In this document: positions 11,301 through 22,139 of the stretch, piece by piece
Layout: every line of letters begins with the position of its first letter
Position numbering within the stretch: position 1 is the first letter of the stretch
Origin: Ailurus styani
Taxonomy: Eukaryota; Chordata; Mammalia; Carnivora; Ailuridae
Assembly (NCBI GenBank): GCA_002007465.1
Contig: LNAC01000032.1
Span: forward strand, 10,234,336-10,298,335
Direction: 5' to 3'
DNA length: 64,000 nucleotides
Notes under the pieces: model-generated
The model's database searches: none
What the model was told of the DNA's origin: nothing
What the model saw: only the letters and a program-made list of their open reading frames with translations
Position numbers and translations under genes: made by a program

Positions 11301-11465
11301 AGGATGCTTTCAGATGATTCTTGGACTCCAGGAGCTCTCAGTCCAGGGGAGGAAAGACCGACAGATAAATACCTCGAAGGGAGGTGGTGTGTAAGCCCGA
11401 GGCTGGAGTGGTCAGGGGGATGTTCCTGAGGAGGTGATGTTGCTGTGTGTGTTGAAGGAGGTTCA
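11300..11465. mobile_element. Ancient LINE fragment (L2/CR1 group, family uncertain)
   Basis: Contains the dispersed-repeat phrases 'actccaggagctctcagtcc', 'gacagataaatacc' and 'ttcctgaggaggtgatg', seen in many mammalian ancient LINE copies. The exact family cannot be assigned by eye. Confidence 0.4.
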
Positions 11466-11559
11466 GGGATTGGCTGAGCAGAACAACACTTGCTGTATCT
11501 TTTTATCTCAACAACGGGGCGGGGGGGGGCACCTCCTCCAACTTGCTAGGATGCAGAGC

Positions 11560-11865
11560 TAAGCCTTTATTATACATTCTGCTGTCTAGCCCTGTGGACT
11601 GTCCTAGCACTGTGCTGGTTGTCTGGGGTCCTTCTCCTCTGTCTGTCTCCTGTTCCCATTCGCTCTGAGGGTGCTTACAGCCTAGCCTGGGTGCATCTCT
11701 CTTTGAACTCCTAGGGTTGATATTTGGTGGTTACCAGTTAGTTGATCTGTTTTGTTCCCTGACTAGATTTGAAATGCAGTGAGGGCGGGGACCACTCTGT
11801 CCACATCAAGCACGGTGGTGACTGATGGCATACAGCAAGCATTTAGGGAGGGCTTGTGGAGGACT
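11560..11865 (+). mobile_element. L2 LINE 3' end
   Basis: Diverged L2 end: 'ctagatttgaaatgcagtgag', 'ggcggggaccactctgtcc', and a terminal 'ggcatacagcaagcatttag'. Non-coding. Confidence 0.5.
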
Positions 11866-11869
11866 TTTA

Positions 11870-12080
11870 TTTATTTATTAATTTAATTAAAAAAATTTTT
11901 TTAAAGATTTTATTTATTTGACAGACATCAAGAGAGGGGACACAAGCAGGGGGGAGTGGGAGAGGGAGAAGCAGGCTCCCCACTGAGCAGGGAGCCCGAG
12001 GCAGGGCTTGATCCCAGGACTGAGAGATCATGACCTGAGCGAGGGCAGAAGCTTCACCGACGGAGCCACCCGCACACCCC
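11870..12080 (-). mobile_element. CAN SINE
   Basis: Minus-strand copy with a long T/A-rich end, 'gagaagcaggctccccactgagcagg' type body and a mutated head (cggagccacccgcacacccc). Duplication gaggactttta / gaggattttta with one mismatch. Confidence 0.92.
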
Positions 12081-12091
12081 GAGGATTTTTA

Positions 12092-12669
12092 CGTGTTCTT
12101 ATTACCTGGCCCTGTAAGTGTGACAAGACAGTTCAGCTATGACTTAGGTATAAACAGTGGTGTGTGTTGTTTTGTTTCGTGGTTTCCTTTTTAAGGAAAG
12201 CACATGTCTGGTCAGCAGCATATCATCAGTGTGGTGTTCATTCATTTATTCTTTCATTCATTCATTCACTAGCAGGCTCCACCTTTGGGAACACTCCTCT
12301 TTCCCTGCACGGAGCTTTTTCGAATGCTGCATTTTTACTGCAGTGGGGATTTATTCTTTTAAACTCTATAGTTGTTTTTGATAAATCTCTCTCTCTCGGA
12401 TACTGGCTTAGAGCTAATTCTTTTCTATTAAGTACTTTTTAGAGTGGTTGACCATAAACCGTCTGAGAAATCACCACTTTTATTAATGACTTTTGAGATT
12501 TGGCAGCAACTTACATCGATAGTAATGGAATGTGCTTTGAGTGGAAAACCGTTAAGATAGACAGCATTTCACTCTGGAAACCAGGGGAGAGATGGGGATG
12601 TTTCTGACAGGAAAACATAGCTTATCTGCGGTTTAGGTCTGTATCTCAAGTGATGCAAGGCTCAGCAGT
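12092..12669. other. Unique sequence, no gene seen
   Basis: No exon recognised. A short tract of ttca/ttcattca repeats lies at about 12238-12270. Confidence 0.5.
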
Positions 12670-12870
12670 AGTGACTGCCATGTAAAAATTAAAAAGAAAC
12701 ACTTACGGGGGAGGCATGGTGTTAAGTGCCACGTGCGTGTATGAATTTAGTTAACCCTCCCAGTGACCGCACGTGGTGTCTTTGCTGCCCTTCTTTACCC
12801 GTTACTGAGGAGGACGTTGAGGCACAGAGAAGCCAGTGACGTGCTGTGGGCGTGTGCCCACAAATAGTCC
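12670..12870 (-). mobile_element. MIR SINE remnant
   Basis: Reverse-orientation MIR: 'ggtgttaagtgcc', 'ttaaccctcccagtgacc', 'cgttgaggcacagagaagcc'. Diverged. Confidence 0.6.
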
Positions 12871-12889
12871 CCCTGGGACTGAAGATAAT

Positions 12890-14605
12890 TCTGATTACGT
12901 ATAGATATATACCTAGAAGATTGGGAAATTCAGAAAGTAGTTATTGTTTTGACATTTTAGGGCGATTATGTTTATTGTTTCCATTATAGATTGTGTATGT
13001 TTGTGATTGCTAACTTTTTCTGTTTTTTGAAGTTGTGGAAAAAATATACATGACTGCAGTCAGCGTTGAACTCATTTACAAGGCTTCCAAAACAAATAAC
13101 GTCACGTTTCTGATAAGCTAAGAGGCTTCGCATTCCTGTTTCCAAAGGAAAGTGGTTTCAGTTAAAAATGATAAACTTCGCCGCTTTGCCAGTGATGCTG
13201 GTGAGAATGCCTTTGGAACAATGTGAATGTGATTTATGCATAATAATGTGCTTTCTCTATGAAGTCATCTTGGAGCAGAATGTATAACCTATAGTCAGTT
13301 TCGGTATCCTTGTGAGTTGGCCGTCTTGTTGCTGTTGGTTTTCCGAAGCTGGGACTGCAGAGATACTTTGCTTTGAGGGCCCAGGCAGAAAACAAGCCGT
13401 TGAGGTTTGGAGGCAGGAATGCGATAGGGAGTGAAAGGGAGTGAGGTAGGGGTCAGCCGTGCATCACCCTGTGTACGGGGAGCTGCTTTCCCCCAGCTGA
13501 TGGCTGACCAGAGAACACGCGCCCTGTGTTGCCAGATCTAACCATTTTTCAGTTGGCACGACACATTCTTCCAGTGAAAAATTTCCCAACTTCAGTACTT
13601 CGGAAGAAAATTCACATGAAACCCGTACCGGAGAGCATGGTGGACCCCACACATAAAGGACAGTAGAGGCCTTGGGAGGAGCTCCACATCCATCCCTAGA
13701 CTCCCCTGCTGTGGCATTAAATTCTGCTTTCACCTGCCTGTGTGGTTGCATAGCATGCAGCGGTATCCCTGAAAAGTGGTATGTAAGCTCCTTTTGCTTC
13801 TTTGCTGTATTGTAAAACTAGCCTTGTCCCTTATTATGGAACATCAGGGGCCTTCTGATTTGAGTCCTTCGTACAGCCTGTAACCACTCAGTGTATTTGT
13901 TTTGTGTGTGTGTATTTCTGTGTGTAAAATGGGAAGTACGGTTAGATACTGTGTATTGCCTGAGTTAAGGAGTTCACAAGCTAGGCACGCTCTGGTTACT
14001 CAGGTCCTTGTGGCTATGGTGTGTGTTGTACTGAGATCTGACCCGTCAGGGGAGCTGTAGAAGCTTGGAAGAGTGTTTGGTCCCTAATACTGGTATCTAA
14101 ATTCTAGGCATGTTGCCTGTATCTTCCAGTTTCCAAAAAATCTATGTCAATCTGTTTCTTTATAACCTAGTGCTGCTGCTGGTTTGTTTTTTTGTTTTTT
14201 TTTTTCTTTCCTGCCTTGTTTTATATTCAGTCCTTCTCTTTGGCTCACAACAGCAATCCGGTCCAAAGATTTACTTTTTCTATTTCCAACGCTATCATTA
14301 TTTTTATGTAAAAAGTATGCTTTGAGTTACAGCAATTCATGGGGCTCAAGCTTCTACTCTGTAGGGAGAAAAGAGATGTCATTTGCTACAGAGCTGATAC
14401 AGACAAATGTCTGCCACATGCTGTGTTTCCACTGTAATCCAGGGGTTTATTTGTGTGATACTTAAAGAAAAATGACCATATTTGGGCTGACTCTAAGCCA
14501 AGATGATAGAGGCCCAAAGTTGTTCTTGGAGGAGTGGGGGAGCAGTGGGGATAGAAACATTTGGAAGAAATAGTCCTTTTCCTCCTTACTGTATCCATTG
14601 CATTT
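12890..14605. other. Unique sequence, candidate conserved non-coding at 12890-13260
   Basis: 12890-13260 is AT-rich, repeat-free and holds an octamer-like atttatgcataat, a CRE-like acgtca and several TTTCC/GGAA sites. This resembles conserved non-coding DNA but is inference only. The rest has no exon; 13464-13751 is open on the minus strand but unrecognisable. A short GT run lies near 13903-13926. Confidence 0.4.
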
Positions 14606-14623
14606 TCAATTACAGATTATTTA

Positions 14624-14854
14624 TTTATTTTTTATTTTTTTTATTTTTATTTTTTATTTTTTTTTTTAAGATTTTATTTATTCATTTGACACAGAGCGAG
14701 AGATTACAAGTAGGCAGAGAGACAGGTAGAGAGAGAGGAGGAAGCAGGCTCCCCGCTGAGCAGAGAGCCCGATGCGGGCCTCGATCCCAGGACCCTGAGA
14801 TCATGACCTGAGCCGAGGGCAGAGGCTTTAACCCACTGAGCCACCCAGGCGCCC
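14624..14854 (-). mobile_element. CAN SINE, young
   Basis: Full-length minus-strand copy with an expanded A/T-rich end (plus: TTTATTTTT repeats). Perfect 18-bp duplication tcaattacagattattta at 14606-14623 and 14855-14872. Confidence 0.97.
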
Positions 14855-14934
14855 TCAATTACAGATTATTTAATGCGTTATATTTACTCCCATAATTCCA
14901 TTTCTTTTGGGTTTCCGAGCCCCTCTTTTTTCTT

Positions 14935-15100
14935 CTTTTGAAACAATTTCAAACTTATGGAAAGTTGTAAGAAGAGTGGAAAAGACCTCCTGTATCCCTT
15001 CAGTGAGGGACTCCCTTCAGGTTTCTCTAGTTATCCCTGTTATGTCGTTCACATCTTTCTAGCCTCCTTCTGTCTGGAAGCGTTGCTCATTCTTGTCTTT
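14935..15100 (-). mobile_element. Possible old L1 3' end
   Basis: 'tttgaaacaatttcaaacttatgg' followed by 'aagttgtaagaagagtgg' and a 'tatcccttcagtgag' phrase resembles the reversed 3' untranslated end of old mammalian L1 families. Diverged, right end unclear. Confidence 0.4.
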
Positions 15101-15329
15101 CGTGATGTTGGCGTTTTGCAGGCCAGTTACGTGGAGTATCCTTCCTTTCCTTAGAGGGTGTTGTGTATTTCTCCTGCAAACCCCGGCTTGTGTTACTTTC
15201 TGTGAGGAGACGTGGGCTGTGTCCATGAGGACTTGGTGGCCCTCGCCTTTAGATTTTTACAACACTTTATCCCTTCATTTGAGCATTTATGATCTTCAGT
15301 CAGTAAATATGGTTTGATTTTGTGTGCCA

Positions 15330-15880
15330 AGTGGGATACATTTAAGAACAAGATTAAAAATAATAAAATAAAAATCCCTGCTTTTACACAGCTTACATTT
15401 TAGTGAGGGTAACAGACCATTAACAAGATAAACAACCAACCTAGCAAGTAGGTCAGGTTGTGATGGGTGCTAAAGAGGACAGAATCAGGCAGGAGAGAGT
15501 GGGCAGGTGTGGCGGTTCTTGGGAGGGTGGCCAAGGAAGGCTTCTCATGAGGGGGATTCTGGAGCAAGATTCCCAAGAAAGTGAGGTAAAGGCCATGCTG
15601 ATATCAGTAGGAGAGCAGTCGAGGTTGAGGGAGCCTCGAGGGGGCAAAGGCCATGCCACATGGGCTGGGTGTGTGGGCAGGCAGCATGGTGGTTGGAGTC
15701 AGGGGAGAGTGGTAGGAGAGGTGAGGCAGGGGCTCCATCGGGGCTTGTGGCCACGAGGGTCATGAGAAGACTTGGGAGACTTTTGAGCAGAGAAGTGACA
15801 TGAGCTGACTTAGGCTTGAAAAAGGAACCCCTTGTTATGTAGGGATGGGGATAGGAAGAAGGGTAGAAGCCGGGAGACAG
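15330..15880. mobile_element. Ancient LINE-like repeat (L2/CR1 group, family uncertain)
   Basis: Order of phrases: 'cctgcttttacacagcttac', 'attaacaagataaac', 'gtgatgggtgctaaagagg', 'ggaaggcttctcatgaggg', 'ttgagcagagaagtgacatg'. This matches a widely dispersed mammalian repeat, also fragmentary near 11.3 kb and 51.36 kb. The open frames here are by-products of the purine-rich composition. Confidence 0.45.
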
Positions 15881-15948
15881 GTTCAGGGAACAGGACAAGC
15901 CTTTTGCATAGTCGTTTGTTCTGTATGGTGGTGCTTAGAAGGGACTTA

Positions 15949-16015
15949 GTGGTTCTCAAACTTCAGGATATATCAGACTTAATGTGGGCCGTCGGCAAGT
16001 GATGCAAGACTTTTT
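15949..16015. mobile_element. MER5-type hAT fragment
   Basis: 'agtggttctcaaacttcagg' followed by 'atatatcagac' is the terminal inverted repeat and adjoining part of MER5A-like non-autonomous hAT elements. Truncated. Confidence 0.55.
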
Positions 16016-16520
16016 TACTAGGTCTCAGCTGTATTGTTCACAGGTACCTGCCAGGGGAGCCTAGGGGCTGGGGGCGGGGAGGGAGTTGGTCCTTGAAGCA
16101 CAAGTTGATACAATAACAAGTGAGTTTGGAATGAGTGAATAATTGATTAATGGAAAATCCTTTAGAGATACTTAGACATGAAGTGTTTTCTACTCTTCTT
16201 GCTTTATTTCTCATAAACATATTATTCAGTTTCCAAAATTCATGTGGTGGTATAAATTTTCTCATAACTGATTTAATGCCTAAAGACCTCGTTAGGCAAA
16301 AACAATTTTGTTTTTGTTTTTTTTTAAGAGAAGTGTATTTTGTAAAATAAACATAATACTGACATGCTATTTTCCTGCCTCTAAACACGTGATTTCAGAA
16401 GGAATGAATAAATGGTACTAATAGGATTCATTCACAAAGAAGCTGTTAAGTGCATTCAAGAGGAAATTGGATTCAAGGAGTAGGTTGGATGAAGCCATTA
16501 AAGATTTCAATGAGTATTTT

Positions 16521-16701
16521 TTTATTTTTATTTTTTTAAATTTATTTTTGAGAGCGCAAGCATGAGCAGGGGGAGGAGCAGAGGGAGAAGCAGACCCCCC
16601 GCTGAGCAGGGAGCCCGATATGGCACTCCATCCCAGGACCCTGGGATCATGATCTGAGCCAAAGGCAGGCACTTAACCAACTGAGCCACCCAGGCATCCC
16701 T
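16521..16701 (-). mobile_element. CAN SINE (older of two stacked copies)
   Basis: Minus-strand copy with a T/A-rich end, 'gagcaggggg' and 'ccatcccaggaccctgggatc' body, and head ending 'ccacccaggcatccc'. Flanked by aatgagtatttt at 16509-16520 and 16704-16715. A second SINE has inserted directly at its right-hand duplication. Confidence 0.93.
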
Positions 16702-16716
16702 TGAATGAGTATTTTA

Positions 16717-16943
16717 TTTTTATTTATTTATTTTTTTTTAAGATTTTATTTTTATTATTTTATTTATTTGACACAGAAAGAGGGATTACTAGTAGGCAGA
16801 GAGGCAGGCAGAGAGAGAGGAGAGAGGAGGAAGCAGGCTCCCCGCCGAGCAGAGAGCCCGATGTGGGCCTCGATCCCAGGACCCTGGGATCATGACCTGA
16901 GCCGAAGGCAGAGGCTTTAACCCACTGAGCCACCCAGGCGCCC
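16717..16943 (-). mobile_element. CAN SINE, young (inserted at the previous SINE's flank)
   Basis: Mustelid-type body ('agtaggcagagaggcaggcag'). Perfect duplication tgaatgagtatttta at 16702-16716 and 16944-16958. The site 'gaatgagtatttt' therefore occurs three times around the pair. Confidence 0.96.
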
Positions 16944-17159
16944 TGAATGAGTATTTTAGATACAGATGGGTATTTTAGAGCTGGAATGGACTAGATGTGC
17001 CTTGGCATTGTATTGTACCAGAGGTCCATGGGACATGTCAGAAGGAGTCCCGGAAAAAGGGCGAAGCATTAAGGGACTGGTCTCTTCTCCTTGGTGAATT
17101 AAGTTCAGTCTTGCATGGGTAATGTTGGGTTGAATACGAAGACAGGAAGTGCCTTGTTT

Positions 17160-17375
17160 AAGTATGATGTCGTGGTCAAGAGCGTGGACTTTGGAGCCTC
17201 ACTGGTTTCAAATCCTGCTCTGAACTATCAGTGTTACAATAATGCTTACTGCTTTAGTTTCCACATAGGAGGGAAGTCCTAGTACCCACCTCACAAGCCC
17301 ATTGTGAGCGTTGAGGATTAATGACCACAAGGTACTTAGCATGGGGTCTGGCGTATTGTAAGGATTCAGCCGTTA
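17160..17375 (+). mobile_element. MIR SINE
   Basis: Well-ordered MIR: 'gtcaagagcgtggactttggagcc', 'tttcaaatcctgctctg', 'gtacccacctcac', 'attgtgagcgttgaggattaatg', 'ggtacttagcatggg'. Confidence 0.75.
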
Positions 17376-17654
17376 ACTGGCTTTTTCTCCCCTCCCTCTC
17401 CTATTTTTATTATTACTGTTACATTTCGGTGCTTTCAAACCATATTTTGCTTTCTGGAATACTATACATTTTCCATGGTTGTTCTGGGATGAGTATAGTT
17501 AGTTATTGGTCACATCTAGAAATATGCTCATTCGTGCCTCTGTTTATACAAAGAGTTTAAATTCTTAAGTATATAGTCTTTTGTCTTATTTATGACCAGC
17601 GCTTTTTGGAAGTCGGTTGCCATTGTTTACGTAACATTAGCTTTTTCCCCCCTC

Positions 17655-17765
17655 TGTAAAAGACGGATGCTCATACTTGCTTCAGGGACATGTGGTGAGA
17701 ATTAATGAATAAGTTAATGTTTGTGGCTCTACCCCATTAAGTACTAATTAGCATTAGTTACTGCT
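17655..17765 (+). mobile_element. MIR SINE 3' fragment
   Basis: 'ctctgtaaaagacggatg' then 'gtggtgagaattaatgaataagttaatg' and 'agcattagttac': the second half of MIR only. Confidence 0.55.
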
Positions 17766-17799
17766 CTTAGAGTCTTTCCAAGTACCGAGATCAGACTGA

Positions 17800-19779
17800 T
17801 TCTTTGAACCAGGAGCTTCGAGAGAACTTTTTCTTAAAGTACTGTGCGAAGTTGCATTTGAGAACATTTGCTGTTTTATTACTCCCCATATCTAAAAATT
17901 TTATACCTCCCCAACAACAAAAAACTAAGGTAAATCAAATAATGTCTTATAGAACTTACTTAATAAGTAACATTTTATTACTAAGTATTAAGGGAAGCTT
18001 TTTACCTCTGGGAGATCACCATCTTTCATTTTTGACTTTCTCATTGCTATGCAGCAGTTACATCTGTGCTTAGCAATAATGTTCTAAAAATTCCCACAAG
18101 TCTGTGAAGGCATAGTATGGTACAGGCAGTCCTAGCATTGGGGTTTGAAGAAAAAATTTTTTTTTGTATTTCAGTTCTGTCTCACTAGAGGTAAGATTTG
18201 GAGTTTCTGTACCTCAGGACCTTTGTCCTTAAACTGGCATAATAATGCCTTTGGAATAACATGTTAAATACCAGGCACAAATACCAGCATATGTGCCTGA
18301 TTATAGTGAATACTCACAATGATTTTATTTTTCCAATAGGATTGAATTTGGTAATGTAACTGGAACCAATTTCATAATTTTCATATAGAGCAAAAGAAGG
18401 TATCTTTTAGGGTCCTAGTGTCTATTGGATTTTTGCCTGACATACACTTACCCTAAAGATCTAATTTCCAAACTTACTCTGGGGGGACACCTCATCTGTC
18501 AGTTGACAAAATTAGAGGATATGACTATAGAGTGAATATGGGACTGTGTGTGTGTGTGATATTCAAATAAAGTAATTCAGTACAATGCAGTTTTGCATTT
18601 CCTGATCTTGTATTAAAGTTGTGGGTACCTAAAGGAATGGGCTCACCAAGGGTGTGGGTCTGTACCCCAGGAGGGGCTGGGCCTGAGTGAGACTGGCCTT
18701 CTGTGCTTCACTAAAGGCAATGTTTATTTAACCCGAGTCTTTTGCTCACATAATTACAAAGTTAAAATTCATTTCCTTGCAGTGTAGGCCTGAAAGGATT
18801 AGCTACACTCTTGATTGGTATGTAAAGAGTGTTTTATAATCCCTGGAACCAGGGCTTTTGAGGAACAAAATAATCTAAACTATAATTTTGAAATGGGGCA
18901 GAAGATATTATAGGTTTATTCTTAGGATTCTCCTCTTTTGATTTGCCTCTGTAATTAAATACCTACTTGTCGAGGGGAGGGTGTGTAGGGGAACGATTAT
19001 TCCCTTTAATCGCTGTTGATTGCTTAGTGACACTTTGAAGTGGTGTCCAACTGTCTTCCCTGGCTTTCAGACGCTTTGATGAACAATAGGAACTTGTTAA
19101 GTACATAACCAGATTCTTTCCACGCAGCAGCCTCCACGAGGTCTATTTTAAGTTAGGTTTGATGTCCAGACTGAAAAGCATTTATTCACCAGTCCTAATA
19201 AAAGGTCGAGGAGTTTAACTTCTTACAGATAAGACTGAGGAGCCGAAAAGTATTGCTCTGAACTACCTACCATGTCTCCCTTCCAAAAAAAGCTTAGAAA
19301 GAAGTGAAGTGACACCTATCTTCTTTGTTGAGGTGTCAGAATTTAGACCCTTCCCAGATTTCTGTTTCTTATTATAATTTGGTGAGTATCCTGTCTTGGC
19401 TCCATCACCTTCCTCTTTCTTATTGCTTATCACCATCCTAAATAGTTTTATTGTTTTGTTACGTTCTACTTACGGTGCTCCTTTTTGCAGACTCCTTATC
19501 CTCTACCCCACTGTTCATTTTTCTGGAGTTCCTGAACGGTTCAGGCCAAGCTTCTCTTTTTCTGCACTCTGTACTTTTCTCTTGAGCCATGCCTGTGGCT
19601 GCTGAACGTCAGGCCGGAATCTCTCCCACCTGACGTTTCCACTTGAATTTTTAAAGCACATGTCAAACCCACCAGTCCCAAATGAGCTCCTGTTTTTTTT
19701 CACAAAAACTGGTTCCTGTTATTTTCAGAGCGCAATTCTGACATTTACCCCACCTGCTAAAAACTTTCCTCAGACCTTG
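17800..19779. other. Unique sequence, no gene seen
   Basis: No exon, RNA gene or clear repeat recognised in about 2 kb. A short GT run sits at 18546-18559. A possible degraded MIR lies near 18180-18300. The open frames (such as 19396-19605) are hydrophobic-looking because of T-rich DNA and match no known protein. Confidence 0.5.
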
Positions 19780-20330
19780 GTGGTGGGAATGGAAATGGTA
19801 CAGCTACTGTGGAAGACACTTTGGCGGCTCCTCAAGAAATTACACCTAGAGTTAAACATGTGACCTGGCAGTTCCACTCCTAGGTATGTGCCCAAGAGAA
19901 TAGAAGACAGGTGTTCATATAAAATATGTCCAAGAATGTTCAATAGCAATGATATTCATAATAGCCAAAAAAATCAAATGTCCAAGTGATTGGGTAAATA
20001 AAATGATGCATAGATACAATACAGTGTATACACACAGCTGTTATTATGTAGAGGGATGAATTACTGATCCATTCTGTAATAGGGATGAACCTTGAAAACA
20101 TTATATAAAGTAAAACAAGCAAGACACAAAAGGCCACATAATGTATGTTCCATTTATATGATGTCCAGCATTGGCAGATTCATAGCAGATTAATGGTTGC
20201 CAGGGATGGGGGCAGAAGGGAACAGGATTTCCATTTGATCTATGAGACTATTGTAGAATTAGATCATGGTGATCATTACACTCTATTTTGAAGATGCTAA
20301 AAAATCACTGAATTGTACAGTTTAATGTGG
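19780..20330 (+). mobile_element. Ancient L1 3' end
   Basis: Sense-strand L1 end: 'ggcggctcctcaagaaatta', 'cagttccactcctagg', 'aatgttcaatagcaatgatattc', 'atgaaccttgaaaacatta', 'acaaaaggccacataatg', 'ggttgccagggatgg', and 'cactgaattgtacagttta'. Old mammalian L1M class, covering the end of ORF2 and the 3' untranslated region, non-coding. Confidence 0.8.
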
Positions 20331-20334
20331 TGAC

Positions 20335-20767
20335 TGTATTGGTTCCTGAGGGCTGCTGTAACAAGGTCCCACAAAGTCAGCGAGGTAAAATGGAGAAACT
20401 TACTATGTCATGGTTCTGGAGGCCACAAGCCTGAGATCAATGTGTTGGCGAGGTTGTTTCCCACTGAGGACCCTGAGGGAGAATCTGTTCAGGCTTCTGG
20501 GGGGATTGCTGGCGGTCGTTGGCCTTCCTTGGTTCACAGGCCCATCCCTCCAGCTCTGCCTTCTTCTTTACCGTGATATTCTTCCTATGGACATGTGTGT
20601 CCAGATTTCCCCTTTTTATAGGGACACAGTCCTATTGAATTAGGGCCTGTCTTCATTATCATAACTAATGACATCTGTTACAACCCCGTTTCCAAGTAAG
20701 GCCACGTTTTGAGGTACTGGTTTTGACTTCATATGAATTTTTCGGGGACAGAGTTCAATCCATAACA
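20335..20767 (+). mobile_element. Solo LTR, MLT1 type (ERVL-MaLR)
   Basis: Starts TG and ends CA (tgtattggtt ... tccataaca). Internal landmarks are 'gagggctgctgtaacaa', 'atggttctggaggcc', 'gatcaatgtgttgg', 'ttatagggacacagtcc', 'gtttccaagtaaggccac' and 'gaggtactgg'. Flanking gtgac (20330-20334) and gtaac (20768-20772) form a 5-bp duplication with one mismatch, as expected of this class. No internal viral coding region is present, so this is an ancient solo LTR. Confidence 0.8.
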
Positions 20768-20999
20768 GTAACTTCTATGTTACGTGAATTTTAACTCAAT
20801 TAGAAAAAAAAACCCCAAACCAAAAAACCCTTAGGGAACAACTGCTGTCAAGTGAGAGACCAAAGCCCCGGGCATAATCTGGCCCTTGCCTCTCTCCTCA
20901 GCCTTTTGCTCTTCTCTTACTCTGGGCCCTGGCCAGCTGGCTTTCTTCCTGTGCCAGCCATGCTCCCTCTGACCGCAGGGCCTGTGCCTATGAGCTGCT

Positions 21000-21290
21000 T
21001 TTCTTTCTTTCTTTTCTTCCTTTCTTCCTCTCTTCTTTTCTCCCTTCCTCCCTCCCTCCCTCCCTTTNNNNNNNNNNNNNNNNNNNNNNNNNNNNNNNNN
21101 NNNNNNNNNNNNNNNNNNNNNNNNNNNNNNNNNNNNNNNNNNNNNNNNNNNNNNNNNNNNNNNNNNNNNNNNNNNNNNNNNNNNNNNNNNNNNNNNNNNN
21201 NNNNNNNNNNNNNNNNNNNNNNNNNNNNNNNNNNNNNNNNNNNNNNNNNNCCTCCCTCCCTCCCTCCCTCCCTTCCTTCCTTCCTTGCCA
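21000..21290. repeat. (TTCC/CCCT)n tract with assembly gap
   Basis: A pure pyrimidine tract (ttcttt, cttcc, ccctccct units) flanks a run of N from 21068 to 21250. The true length is unknown. Long polypurine:polypyrimidine tracts often stop sequencing and can adopt triplex structure. Confidence 0.95.
21068..21250. other. Assembly gap (183 N)
   Basis: Unresolved bases inside the pyrimidine tract. Open frames drawn across this interval are meaningless. Confidence 1.
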
Positions 21291-21429
21291 TCCCCTTCCG
21301 TCCATTTGCTGGAAGCCTTGTCACCCTTCTGACCTCCGCTCCAGTGTTACTTTCATGCGGGACTTGCGGTATAAAGCCACCTCTTCTATATACTCCACTC
21401 GATTTGGTCATCTCCTGCGGGGTGACCGA

Positions 21430-21964
21430 GTGCTCCGAAACTTCCTGGTGTTAAACAACAGCCATCTGTTATGCTCTTGGATTCTGTGGCTCAGGAATTC
21501 AGATACACTGAAGATGATCTGTCCTCTGTGATGTCTGGAGCCTTGGCAGGGAAGATCTCCACCTCGAGGGGCTGGAATCCCCTGGGAGGGTCGCCTCTCC
21601 TGTGTCTGGTGCCTGGACTGGGATGACCTGAAGACTGGATTTCACTGGCTCTGCTGACCCGTGCTCTTACCCACGGCTCCTTGATGTGGCTTAGATGTCC
21701 TCACAGCAGGGCAGCCTCAGGGTAGGCAGACTTGTTACGGGACAGTTCAGGGACCCAAGAGTCTGTATTCTGGCACATAAAAAGAAGAAGCTGAATGGCC
21801 ACTTATGACCTAGGTTTGGCAGTCCACAGCATTGTTTCCAGCCCGTACTCTGATGGTTGACACCACCATGGCCCACCCAGATTCACATGGGGGACCTAGA
21901 CCTCACCTGTCAGTGGGAGGAATACCAGAATTTGCGGCTGTGTTTAAAAACTGCCACGTACTCC
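21430..21964 (+). mobile_element. Dispersed LTR-like repeat, family uncertain
   Basis: Contains the order 'attctgtggctcaggaattc', 'gccttggcagggaa', 'gatgtcctcacagcagggcag', 'ctcagggtaggcagac', 'ggcagtccacagcattg', 'gattcacatgggggacctag' and 'gaatttgcggctgtgttta'. This matches a common mammalian dispersed repeat that I believe is LTR-derived. L2 sequence on both sides suggests it inserted into an L2. Confidence 0.5.
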
Positions 21965-22130
21965 TCAGTGGGTGCTCCTTCACAGTGCTCCCCTGTAAAT
22001 CACTCCCTTGTGTCATTACTGGACTCATTTCTGCCCTTGGAACTAGACGATAAGCTTACTTTGCTCACCTCGGTATTCCCAGCCTCTAATACGGTGACTG
22101 GCACATACTAGGTGCTTGGTGAGACTAGGA
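21965..22130 (+). mobile_element. L2 LINE 3' end
   Basis: 'agacgataagcttactttgc', 'tcggtattcccagcctc' and 'ggcacatactaggtgcttgg' are the standard L2 terminus. Confidence 0.65.
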
Positions 22131-22139
22131 GGTGGAAGT

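Larger units (their letters stand above)
20850..21400 (+). mobile_element. L2 LINE fragment, interrupted by a pyrimidine tract and a gap
   Basis: L2-like phrases 'aatctggcccttgcctctctcc' (opening) and 'gaccgcagggcctgtgcc' lie left of the tract, and 'tggaagccttgtcaccctt' right of it. The repeat tract and the N run replace its middle. It may continue as the L2 end at 21965-22130 beyond another insertion. Confidence 0.5.

Noticed and set aside
20335..20767. A complete endogenous retrovirus
   Set aside because: Only a single LTR is present; no internal region or partner LTR was seen.
20852..21454. 200-codon open frame
   Set aside because: It runs straight through the N gap, so its length is an artefact.
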